Below, one piece after another: positions 1 to 6,760 of a stretch of 64,000 nucleotides of DNA. The notes under the pieces were generated by a model. It was not told the origin of the DNA. It worked only from the letters and a program-made list of their open reading frames with translations, and made no database searches. Source of the DNA: Paenibacillus kribbensis (GTDB taxonomy: Bacteria > Bacillota > Bacilli > Paenibacillales > Paenibacillaceae); NCBI RefSeq assembly GCF_002240415.1, contig NZ_CP020028.1:4861501-4925500 (forward strand). The letters run 5' to 3'. How positions within the stretch are numbered: the stretch's first letter is position 1; every line of letters begins with the position of its first letter. A program made the position numbers and the translations under genes.

Positions 1-503
1 TCAATTTGTTCTGAAGGATCCGTCTTTCCAAATGTCGTCCATACCTTTTCTTCCTCACCAGTTTCCTCAATTGTAAAAGTAGAATATGGTAGAGAACGTC
101 GTAGGAACATTTTATTAATGTCATCCTGAACAGGATTTCCATCTTCCCAAACCTTATCTAATGTAATAAACAAATCTACATATTCAGATTTTCTCCCTTT
201 TTTTAGAAAATCCTGAAAATATTCAGATTGTCTAGATATATGATTAACCATCAAATCTACTAAAACATCAAAGTTTTCGCCAATAGCTTTAATATCCTTC
301 CAAGTCCCAAAGGCCGGTTCAATTTCTAAATAGGATAATGGAGCAAATCCACGGTCTCCTGAAGAGGGAAACGGTGGAAGGATATGCACTCCTCCTTTAA
401 AAATATCCGTAAAATAATTTAGAAGTACTTGATTAAGAGTCTTTAAATCACCTCCCAAAGAATCGGGGTAGGTAATTAACTGTACCTGATTTTTCACTGC
501 CAT
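1..503 (-). CDS. gtfA: Sucrose phosphorylase (GH13), N-terminal part, cut by window edge
   Basis: The first 167 codons are present; the rest lies left of base 1. The product should convert sucrose plus phosphate to glucose-1-phosphate and fructose in the cytosol. The translation begins MAVKNQVQLITYPDSLGG and contains GGVHILPPFPSSGDRGF and DLMVNHISRQS, which match the start of sucrose phosphorylases of GH13 subfamily 18 (established family features, read by eye). The ATG at 503 follows a strong AGGAGGTG ribosome site that overlaps the stop codon of the upstream kinase, leaving only 12 bases between the genes, so translation is probably coupled. A fructokinase directly upstream fits, because fructose is one reaction product. 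Last visible gene of a LacI-controlled operon. Related GH13_18 enzymes act on sucrose-6-phosphate or glucosylglycerate; the missing C-terminal half would be needed to exclude these. Confidence 0.9.
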   Translation of the reverse strand, partial: MAVKNQVQLITYPDSLGGDLKTLNQVLLNYFTDIFKGGVHILPPFPSSGDRGFAPLSYLEIEPAFGTWKDIKAIGENFDVLVDLMVNHISRQSEYFQDFLKKGRKSEYVDLFITLDKVWEDGNPVQDDINKMFLRRSLPYSTFTIEETGEEEKVWTTFGKTDPSEQI

Positions 504-515
504 TCGCGACACCTC

Positions 516-1472
516 CTATAATCCATACATATTTTTTATGACTTCAAGCTTTGGTAATGCTACGATTGCACCGGTATATTTTAACTTATAAGCACTTACA
601 GCAAACCCTAACGTAAACGCTTCCCTAAGCGTATAGCCTTTCACAACAGCTGCATAAAATCCGGACCAGAAAGCATCCCCTGCTCCTGTCGTATCAATTA
701 CGTCTGTAGCTAATGTATTTAACTTCATGATTTCTTTTCCATTTGAGACAATTGCCCCGTCTTTACCTAAGGTCATAATGACAAGCTTTGCCCCAAATTT
801 TAAAAACTTCTCAACCTGATTTTCATGAGTGTCTTTTCCGAACAATCTTTCTGCGTCATCCTCTGAAGGTTTGACGATGTCGACCTTTTTGAACATCGAT
901 TTTACGTACTCAACACCATCTTCTCCTTTATGCCAAATTTTCGGATGATAGTTTGGGTCAAAACATACTAAAACGTTTTTCTCTCTCGCACGCTCAATAA
1001 CTTTTTCAATCGTATGACGAACTGGCTTCATAGAGATTGGCCAGCAGGAAAAATGAACAATCTTAGAATTATCTACAGCTTCTTCAAGCTCAGGAGTGTA
1101 AGCTAAATAATAGTCCGCTCCGCGATAAAAAATGGGAGTTGGCGTAGATTTGCTTTTCGAAACAACAACCATACTGGTAGAATAGTCTACTTGTTGAACA
1201 CATGTAGTATCAATACCAGCTAATTGTAACTGGTTAGTTAGAAATACTCCCATCCCATCTTTACCTAAAGCTGATGCTACGAGAGAATGAATCCCTAATC
1301 TACTAACATTAACAGCAATATTAGAAGGAGAACCACCGAAAAATTTCTGATAGGTGTTACATTTAGAATGATCATCATAATCAGTTGATATCATATCGAT
1401 AAGAATTTCCCCAACTGTTAAGATGTCATTCCTTTTATGTTGAAAATTGATTTTATCATCCAGCTTATACAT
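516..1472 (-). CDS. PfkB-family sugar kinase, probably fructokinase
   Basis: A 318-residue ribokinase/PfkB-fold kinase. Visible signatures are the N-terminal strand LTVGEILIDMIS, the sugar-binding GGSPSNIAVNVSRLG near residues 46-60 (PfkB signature 1) and DTTGAGDAFWSGF at about 260-272 (signature 2), whose Asp266 is the expected catalytic base. It should phosphorylate a sugar with ATP in the cytosol. The neighbour sucrose phosphorylase releases fructose, so fructose is the likeliest substrate (inference); the IolC/KdgK relatives use 5-dehydro-2-deoxygluconate or 2-keto-3-deoxygluconate and cannot be excluded from sequence alone. ATG start at 1472 is preceded by GGAGG at good spacing. It lies 40 bases downstream of an esterase gene and runs straight into the phosphorylase. 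Confidence 0.85.
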   Translation of the reverse strand: MYKLDDKINFQHKRNDILTVGEILIDMISTDYDDHSKCNTYQKFFGGSPSNIAVNVSRLGIHSLVASALGKDGMGVFLTNQLQLAGIDTTCVQQVDYSTSMVVVSKSKSTPTPIFYRGADYYLAYTPELEEAVDNSKIVHFSCWPISMKPVRHTIEKVIERAREKNVLVCFDPNYHPKIWHKGEDGVEYVKSMFKKVDIVKPSEDDAERLFGKDTHENQVEKFLKFGAKLVIMTLGKDGAIVSNGKEIMKLNTLATDVIDTTGAGDAFWSGFYAAVVKGYTLREAFTLGFAVSAYKLKYTGAIVALPKLEVIKNMYGL

Positions 1473-1512
1473 GTAGTTCCTCCAGATTTATTTAACTTTT
1501 ATTACTTTTAAT

Positions 1513-2322
1513 CTAGAGCCCACTTATCCAGCGTCCCGCCATTTTAATCCAATTAGAAACTTCAGGTTGAATGGTCTTTTCATTATCTAAAGCCATAGTT
1601 TCCTCAGTTCCAAGGGACAACCCATGCACCCCATTCGGGTAAATATGCATTTCCAAACTCACTTTATTCTTCAAAAGTGCATTAGCAAATAAAAAACTAT
1701 TTTCGACAGGAACAGGCTCGTCTGTATACGTGTGCCACAAGAATGTTGGTGGAGTATCGGAAGAAACATATTTTTCTAATGACACTTGATCTAATTGCTC
1801 ATTATAGTTATCACCTAACAAAGCTTTAAATGAACCCTCATGTGCAAACGTACCAGATGTAATAACCGGGTAACTTAGTAAAAGCCCGTTAGGTTTTATC
1901 ATTTCATTTGGGATTCCCAGGGCTTTCGATAAAAAACTACTTTTCCAAAAAACTCCTAGACTAGCTGCCAGGTGGCCACCGGCTGAAAAACCAACCACAA
2001 TGATTTTATTTTTGTCAACATGCCATTCCTCTGCTTTCTTCCTAGTAAGAGCAACTGCCATAGATAGTTCTAATAATGCTGTTGGAAAAGTAGCAGGGCG
2101 AACACTGTACCTTAATACACATGAATGAAATCCCATTGCATTCATTTTGATTGCTATAGGTTCCGCCTCCCGATCAGAAGTAAACTCATATCCACCACCT
2201 GGACATATAATGACCAGAGGGCGTTTTCGAGTATTATCTATTTCTGGAGAATTATCTAAAATATACGTATATAACTTAGACTTTGAATGTTCTGTACGTA
2301 TATCAATAATTTCATGTATCAA
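1513..2322 (-). CDS. Alpha/beta hydrolase, acetyl-xylan-esterase-like carbohydrate esterase
   Basis: A 269-residue leaderless alpha/beta hydrolase. An oxyanion-loop sequence CPGGGYEF lies at residues 40-47, the nucleophile elbow GFSAGG at 111-116 gives Ser113, and the acid/base partners are probably the Asp of YTDEPVP and the His of NGVHGLS near the C-terminus. This layout is typical of the small BD-FAE/Axe2-like esterases that remove acetyl or acyl groups from sugars. The start is TTG at 2322, chosen because GGAGGAG lies six bases upstream. The gene starts 18 bases after the stop of a second esterase and precedes the fructokinase, so it is in the sucrose phosphorylase operon. Substrate unknown; an acylated sugar is the natural guess from context. 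Confidence 0.8.
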   Translation of the reverse strand: MIHEIIDIRTEHSKSKLYTYILDNSPEIDNTRKRPLVIICPGGGYEFTSDREAEPIAIKMNAMGFHSCVLRYSVRPATFPTALLELSMAVALTRKKAEEWHVDKNKIIVVGFSAGGHLAASLGVFWKSSFLSKALGIPNEMIKPNGLLLSYPVITSGTFAHEGSFKALLGDNYNEQLDQVSLEKYVSSDTPPTFLWHTYTDEPVPVENSFLFANALLKNKVSLEMHIYPNGVHGLSLGTEETMALDNEKTIQPEVSNWIKMAGRWISGL

Positions 2323-2340
2323 ATTCGACTCCTCCTCTAA

Positions 2341-3276
2341 TTAACCATTTAATGCTTTGCTAAGTGCTTGAATGTACCCGTTTTTGGTATGCTGGCTGAT
2401 TTCTGCATCTGGGGCGATATGCTCAAAAGCATGAAAACATCCAGGATACAATTGAAATTCTACATCCACTCCTGCTTGAGCTAAACGTGCAACATAATCA
2501 ATTGTTTCATCGCGGAAAGGATCTAGTTGACCTACACATGTATAGGTCGGTGGTAGTCCTTCCAAATTCTTTGCGCGGGTTGGTGCTGCGTATGGAGAGA
2601 TTTCACCATGAGCAGAATCCCCTAGATACATTTCCCAAGCCGATATGTTATTTGACCTGAACCAAACCGCATGACTATCGGTAATTTCGTAGCTGGATGG
2701 TGTAATACTTCGATCATCAATCATTGGATATAATGGCATTTGAAAACATATAACTGGGCCCTTTCTATCGCGTGTCATTAATGCCAATGCAGCAGTTAAT
2801 CCTCCACCTGCGCTTCCTCCACCGATTGCAACCCTCATTGGATCAACATTCAATTCATTTGTTGAACTCGTCATCCATACCAATGTAGCATAGCAGTCTT
2901 CAATAGCTGCGGGATACGAATGCTCAGGGGCTAATCGGTAGTCTGGTGAAACCACAATACAATTGACTGCTTGAACAATACTTTCACAAAGGCTGTCTTC
3001 ACCATTAGGATGACCTAACACATATCCTCCTCCATGGCTCCAAAGAACAGCAGGTAATTCTTCTTTACTCCTCTGAACTGGTTCATAAATTTTAATCAAC
3101 ATTTCTTGTCCATCGCCACCAGGGATAAAACGTTCAGTAATTCTAACGTGTTCCGAATTCGCATTAGACGGAATGGGGATTTGCCTCGTTTTATCCAAAT
3201 CTTGTGGAAGTTGAATGATTGGTACCGTTTTCAAATTTTCTCTTAATTCCGCTTTCACTCTATTTAAAAACTCCAT
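2341..3276 (-). CDS. Alpha/beta hydrolase of the hormone-sensitive lipase family
   Basis: 311 residues with the HSL-family oxyanion motif HGGG at 81-84 and the nucleophile motif GGSAGG at 153-158 (Ser155). PDYRLAPEHSYPAA (111-124) is a highly conserved HSL block, and GQLDPFRDE and CFHAFEH near the C-terminus supply the expected Asp and His. Such enzymes hydrolyse short-chain acyl esters in the cytosol. It is the first gene of the operon after the LacI-type promoter; ATG at 3276 follows AAAGGATG. Together with the next gene it gives the sucrose operon two unrelated esterases, which suggests that the imported sugar carries acyl groups (inference). The exact substrate cannot be read from the sequence. 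Confidence 0.85.
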   Translation of the reverse strand: MEFLNRVKAELRENLKTVPIIQLPQDLDKTRQIPIPSNANSEHVRITERFIPGGDGQEMLIKIYEPVQRSKEELPAVLWSHGGGYVLGHPNGEDSLCESIVQAVNCIVVSPDYRLAPEHSYPAAIEDCYATLVWMTSSTNELNVDPMRVAIGGGSAGGGLTAALALMTRDRKGPVICFQMPLYPMIDDRSITPSSYEITDSHAVWFRSNNISAWEMYLGDSAHGEISPYAAPTRAKNLEGLPPTYTCVGQLDPFRDETIDYVARLAQAGVDVEFQLYPGCFHAFEHIAPDAEISQHTKNGYIQALSKALNG

Positions 3277-3307
3277 AATATAAACATCCTTTCACTGAGA
3301 TACCAAC

Positions 3308-3364
3308 GACTATAAAGCGTTTTCATATTCATAATATATAAATATAAAGCGTTTTGTATGTCAA
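3308..3364 (-). promoter_or_regulatory. Sigma-A promoter with two LacI-type operators, sucrose phosphorylase operon
   Basis: On the minus strand TTGACA (3364-3359) is followed by 17 bases and TTATAT, or 18 bases and TATATA (3341-3335). The spacer contains ACAAAACGCTTTATAT (3357-3342), and GAAAACGCTTTATAGTC (3324-3308) lies just after the expected transcription start. Both copies carry the AAACGCTTT core typical of LacI/CcpA-family operators. One site in the spacer and one at about +5 to +20 would block initiation, which fits control by the LacI-family gene immediately upstream. CcpA binding to the same cores is possible as well. Confidence 0.7.
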
Positions 3365-3420
3365 ACGGTTGTCATAAATCTTTCTTTTATCCTGATATCA
3401 AGAAAACGTATACTATGAAA

Positions 3421-3465
3421 GTATGATAACCGCTTGACACTCAATGTGTCAAGCGGTTATCATAC
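3421..3465 (+). repeat. Perfect 20-bp inverted repeat, orphan terminator-like hairpin
   Basis: GTATGATAACCGCTTGACAC, a 5-base loop TCAAT, and the exact reverse complement. On the plus strand it is followed by GGGTTTTTTT, so it looks like an intrinsic terminator for rightward transcription, yet no rightward gene lies upstream. Each arm also contains TTGACA followed, 18 bases later across the loop, by TATCAT, so both strands carry a promoter-like pair. Confidence 0.6.
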
Positions 3466-3519
3466 GGGTTTTTTTAGAATAAAAGAAAATTAATATTACT
3501 CTTTTAGGTAGAGAATAAC

Positions 3520-3556
3520 AAAAAAAGCCACTGTTAATTTTTAACCTGTAGCTTTT
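3520..3556 (-). terminator. Intrinsic terminator of the LacI-family gene
   Basis: Leftward transcripts form an imperfect hairpin between AGCTACAGGTTAA and TTAACAGTGGCT followed by a run of T residues. It lies about 55 bases after the stop codon at 3610, separating the regulator from the operon it probably controls. Confidence 0.65.
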
Positions 3557-3609
3557 GGAAAACTTAGTGTATTTACTTAAAAGACTGATTCCGTAATCAC
3601 GGGGGGATT

Positions 3610-4617
3610 TTAGGTTGCAAAAACATTTGTCGTTGAAGCACCCTCGACAAGTATGATATCTAGAGGCTTACATAAATGAGAGGAAATTTCCTCATTTTTA
3701 ATTTTCTTATCCAGTATTATAACTGCCCTTTCTGCCATTTCTGGTATAGACTGTTGTATGGTGGTTAATTGTGGAAGGAAATTTCTAACTGCTTCTGTTC
3801 CATCAAAACCAACTATTTTTAACTCTTCCGGGACATTTTTCCCTATTCTTACAGCTTTATTATATATGTTAGCAGCAATAATATCGTCACTTGCAAAAAT
3901 ACCATCCATATCAGGATTTTCATGAAAAACTTGCGAAATGACTTTATGATTTTCTTTAGCATTAAAAGTTTTATTGATTTCATAGATAATTGGCTTAAGA
4001 CCGTAAGCTGTCATTATATCCTTGTATGCAGAGGTTCGTAAATGTGTAGGAGTATCTAATCTGCTCGGTCCACTAATATGAATAATCTTTTTACAACCTC
4101 TTTTAATCAAATGTTCCGTTGCCAATTTACCACCTAAATAATTGTCAGATGAAACAATTGGCGCTGAATTTGAAATATATTGATCTACAGCAACAATAGG
4201 TAAGCTTGTTGAAACTTGTTCAAAAATCCCTCTATTATGACTTCCAACAATAATTCCATCTACTTGATTTCGTTGGAGCATGTCTAAATACTTTTTTTCT
4301 TTATCCATATTATTTAAGCTATTACATAGAAATACTTTGTATCCTAATTCTTCACATTTAATTTCAATATTATAAATTAACTCAGCAAAAAAGGGATTAC
4401 TTACTGTAGGAAAAATTAATCCAATAATATTACTTTGTTTTGTAAATAATGACCTAGCCATTTCATTAGGGAAATAATTAATTTTTTCCATTGCATTATG
4501 AACACGTTTTCGAGTTTCTTCACTAATATAACCACGGTTATTCAACACTCTAGAAACAGTGGTTGGTGAAACACCGGCATGTTTAGCAACATCTTCTAAT
4601 TTGGGTTTCGTTTTCAT
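3610..4617 (-). CDS. LacI-family transcriptional repressor
   Basis: 335 residues. The N-terminal helix-turn-helix LEDVAKHAGVSPTTVSRVLN (7-26) and the hinge helix NYFPNEMARSL are classical LacI-family features, and the remainder is a periplasmic-binding-protein-like effector domain with DGIIVGSHN, LIKRGCKKIIHISG and DGIFASDDIIAANI. It is a cytosolic DNA-binding repressor that should release its operator when it binds a sugar or sugar phosphate. It lies upstream of, and in the same direction as, the esterase-fructokinase-sucrose phosphorylase operon, whose promoter contains two AAACGCTTT operators. Control of that operon, and a sucrose-derived inducer, are inferences from position. Confidence 0.92.
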   Translation of the reverse strand: MKTKPKLEDVAKHAGVSPTTVSRVLNNRGYISEETRKRVHNAMEKINYFPNEMARSLFTKQSNIIGLIFPTVSNPFFAELIYNIEIKCEELGYKVFLCNSLNNMDKEKKYLDMLQRNQVDGIIVGSHNRGIFEQVSTSLPIVAVDQYISNSAPIVSSDNYLGGKLATEHLIKRGCKKIIHISGPSRLDTPTHLRTSAYKDIMTAYGLKPIIYEINKTFNAKENHKVISQVFHENPDMDGIFASDDIIAANIYNKAVRIGKNVPEELKIVGFDGTEAVRNFLPQLTTIQQSIPEMAERAVIILDKKIKNEEISSHLCKPLDIILVEGASTTNVFAT

Positions 4618-4671
4618 TTTCTTACTATCACCTCACATACATAACTAATCTTCTATATTGTTCTCAGGTTT

Positions 4672-4701
4672 ATGTTAATCGATTGACATAAATAAAGTCA
4701 A
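4672..4701 (-). promoter_or_regulatory. Probable promoter of the LacI-family gene, with palindrome
   Basis: Minus-strand TTGACT (4701-4696), 18-base spacer, TAACAT (4677-4672). The imperfect palindrome TTGACATAAATAAAGTCAA at 4683-4701 covers the -35 region and may be an operator, for example for autoregulation. It does not resemble the AAACGCTTT operators of the downstream operon. Confidence 0.4.
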
Positions 4702-4779
4702 ACTTTGTAATCGATACAAAAGTGAATAATTTCATGGTTGTTATTTATGTTTGCTAATGATTAAGTTTTTGATGGATTG

Positions 4780-4963
4780 TCAAGCCAAGTGCGACAGTTC
4801 TTCTGAAAAGGATTCGTGAGCGGTCTTCCAGCCCAAGCATTGTCGTGGTCTGTAGTTGATGAGGACAAATGCTTGTGCCAATTCATCTTCCCTCACTTGA
4901 GCGAAATCAGTCCCTTCGGGGGAAAAATTCGCGCAAGAGGCCATTGGCGTTCTCGTTCCTTTT
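4780..4963 (-). pseudogene. IS30-family transposase, decayed 3' fragment
   Basis: The leftward strand encodes fragments resembling the C-terminal end of IS30-family transposases: KRNENANGLLREFF, then after a one-base insertion PEGTDFAQVREDEL, INYRPRQCLGWKTAHESF and a terminal LSHLA stop at 4780-4782. The match to the conserved IS30 end (NGLLREFFPKGTDF, NHRPRKCLGWKTP) is by eye. About 60 codons survive; the DDE catalytic core is missing and an extra C in the run of C residues near 4925 breaks the frame. No terminal inverted repeats were found nearby. It marks an old insertion between the sucrose operon and the exporter. Confidence 0.75.
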
Positions 4964-4973
4964 GTAAAAATAA

Positions 4974-5014
4974 TTGCTGGTAGCTCCTAACACATCTTTA
5001 AGAGCCACCAGCAA
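4974..5014 (-). terminator. Intrinsic terminator after the DHA2 exporter gene
   Basis: TTGCTGGTAGCTC (4974-4986) pairs with GAGCCACCAGCAA (5002-5014) with one mismatch; for leftward transcripts the hairpin is followed by ATTATTTTTA. It lies about 60 bases past the stop at 5077. Confidence 0.65.
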
Positions 5015-5076
5015 AAACTTTCTTATCGTTACTGGAGCTGGACAACAAAACTTTATTACCCGTAAAGGAGACTCTC

Positions 5077-6618
5077 TTATGCATGTTCTCTCTGGGGTGA
5101 TTTGATGCGCTGATCCGTCCCTTCTTCTGTACCCGGTGGTTGATTTCGCAGGCCAAGTACAACAAACCAGCTTATAATCGCAATGGAGACCATGATGACA
5201 AACAGGGAATGCAGACTGTTTTCCAATACAGAACGCAGTAATCCCGCTGCCTGGTCACTCAGACTTTGTGAAGCATGAGGTGCAAGCAGACCATTAATAT
5301 CCTCCTGTGTAATGCCTTGCTGTGTAAGCTGTCCATCTGCTGTCTGGGCAGCAATGCGATAGTTCAGCCATGAACCGAAGGCTGCGACTCCTATCGTCTG
5401 CCCCAGCGTGCGCAGGAACGTATTCAAAGCGGTGGATGCACCGCGCAACTGGAACCCGACCGAGGACTGGGCAATAATCGTAAAGACGGTCATCGAGAAG
5501 CCGAAGCCCAATCCGTACAATAATGTAGACAAAAAGAGCAGCCAAATCGGTGATGTTTGTCCCATCAAGGTCATGACGAAGGCTCCCAATACAATCAGGG
5601 TCAGTCCGATCAATGAGGTTCGACGCGAGCCCAGTGTCAGTAAAATACGTCCTCCGATCATGGAGCCAAACAGCCAGCCGACCGACATCGGAGCAAGGGC
5701 CAGACCGGATGAAGCGGCATCCCCGCCGTGCACGCCTTGAATCCATAGTGGCAGATAGCTGGTCAGCCCGATCAGCAAGGTGCTGACCAGGAGCGCTGCG
5801 GCACAGGAAAAAGCAATATCCCGTATCCGGAATAGCTTCAGGGGAACCATCGGTTCCTGAGCGCGTTTTTCAATAACCAAAAACAGAATCAGGAACAAAA
5901 TCGCTACGGCAGCCAAGGCCAGCAGTTTAGGGGAAGCCCAGCTAATATACTGCCCGCCCAGTGCCAATACGAGCAAAAGGGCCGTCATCCCGATGGTAAA
6001 GGTAATTGCTCCCGGCACGTCAACGCGTGCAACGCGCTTGCTCACATGTTCCCGCAGGTAACGGGCGATAAAGAACATTGCCACCAGTCCAAAGGGAATA
6101 TTAAAACCAAAAATCCATTCCCAGCCAAAATATGTAACCACATAACCGCCGAGGAGAGGCCCGATCAGGGAAGAAATCCCCCATACCGAGCTGATCATTC
6201 CCTGAACCTTGCCGCGTTCCTCCATTTTGTATATATCTCCGATGATGGTAAAGGTAACGGGAATGACACCGCCCGCTCCAATCCCTTGAATAGCCCGGTA
6301 CAAAATAAGCTGCTCCATACTGCCAGCCAGCATACACAGCAAAGATCCAAGCACAAACAACGAACAGCCGACCAGAAAAATCGGTTTGCGGCCAAATAAA
6401 TCGCTAAGTTTACCGAAAATAGGCGTGGTTACAGCCATTGTCAGCAAATATGCCGTAAAAATCCAGCTAAGCAGATTCACACTGCCCAGTTCACTAACAA
6501 TCGTCGGCCCCGCGGGGCCAATAACTGTTCCTTCAATCGCGGCCAGAAAGGTGGCTAGCAGAACACCTGTCAGCACAAGTCCGCGCTTCATGGGTTTATC
6601 TTGTCCCAAGCAAATCAC
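5077..6618 (-). CDS. MFS drug exporter, DHA2 (EmrB/QacA) family, 14 transmembrane segments
   Basis: A proton-driven exporter of about 513 residues in the cytoplasmic membrane. GLVLTGVLLATFLAAIEGT begins the first membrane segment, the MFS loop motif GKLSDLFGRKPIF follows segment 2, and RAIQGIGAGGVIPVTFTII carries the motif typical of drug:H+ antiporters; the C-terminal half adds the extra segments that define 14-TM DHA2 proteins. The open frame continues 75 codons further upstream, but that extension is polar and unlike the family. I chose GTG at 6618 because AGGAAAGG lies four bases upstream; ATG at 6591 (MKRGLVLTG) is an alternative. No regulator is adjacent. Substrates cannot be predicted. 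Confidence 0.88.
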   Translation of the reverse strand: MICLGQDKPMKRGLVLTGVLLATFLAAIEGTVIGPAGPTIVSELGSVNLLSWIFTAYLLTMAVTTPIFGKLSDLFGRKPIFLVGCSLFVLGSLLCMLAGSMEQLILYRAIQGIGAGGVIPVTFTIIGDIYKMEERGKVQGMISSVWGISSLIGPLLGGYVVTYFGWEWIFGFNIPFGLVAMFFIARYLREHVSKRVARVDVPGAITFTIGMTALLLVLALGGQYISWASPKLLALAAVAILFLILFLVIEKRAQEPMVPLKLFRIRDIAFSCAAALLVSTLLIGLTSYLPLWIQGVHGGDAASSGLALAPMSVGWLFGSMIGGRILLTLGSRRTSLIGLTLIVLGAFVMTLMGQTSPIWLLFLSTLLYGLGFGFSMTVFTIIAQSSVGFQLRGASTALNTFLRTLGQTIGVAAFGSWLNYRIAAQTADGQLTQQGITQEDINGLLAPHASQSLSDQAAGLLRSVLENSLHSLFVIMVSIAIISWFVVLGLRNQPPGTEEGTDQRIKSPQREHA

Positions 6619-6698
6619 AAATCCTTTCCTTGTATGAACTGTGTTGTACTGTGCGATTCGCCTGCACAGATCAATATTACCCACACTACATAATGGTA

Positions 6699-6726
6699 AA
6701 CAGGCGGCCTGTATAGGCCGCCTGTT
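6699..6726 (-). terminator. Terminator-like hairpin after ykoD
   Basis: AACAGGCGGCCT and its exact complement AGGCCGCCTGTT with a 4-base loop, 35 bases past the ykoD stop. The T-run that follows leftward is short (TTTACC), so termination may be incomplete and reach the exporter gene. Confidence 0.55.
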
Positions 6727-6760
6727 GTATGCGATGTACATATTATTGTCTAACATACAC

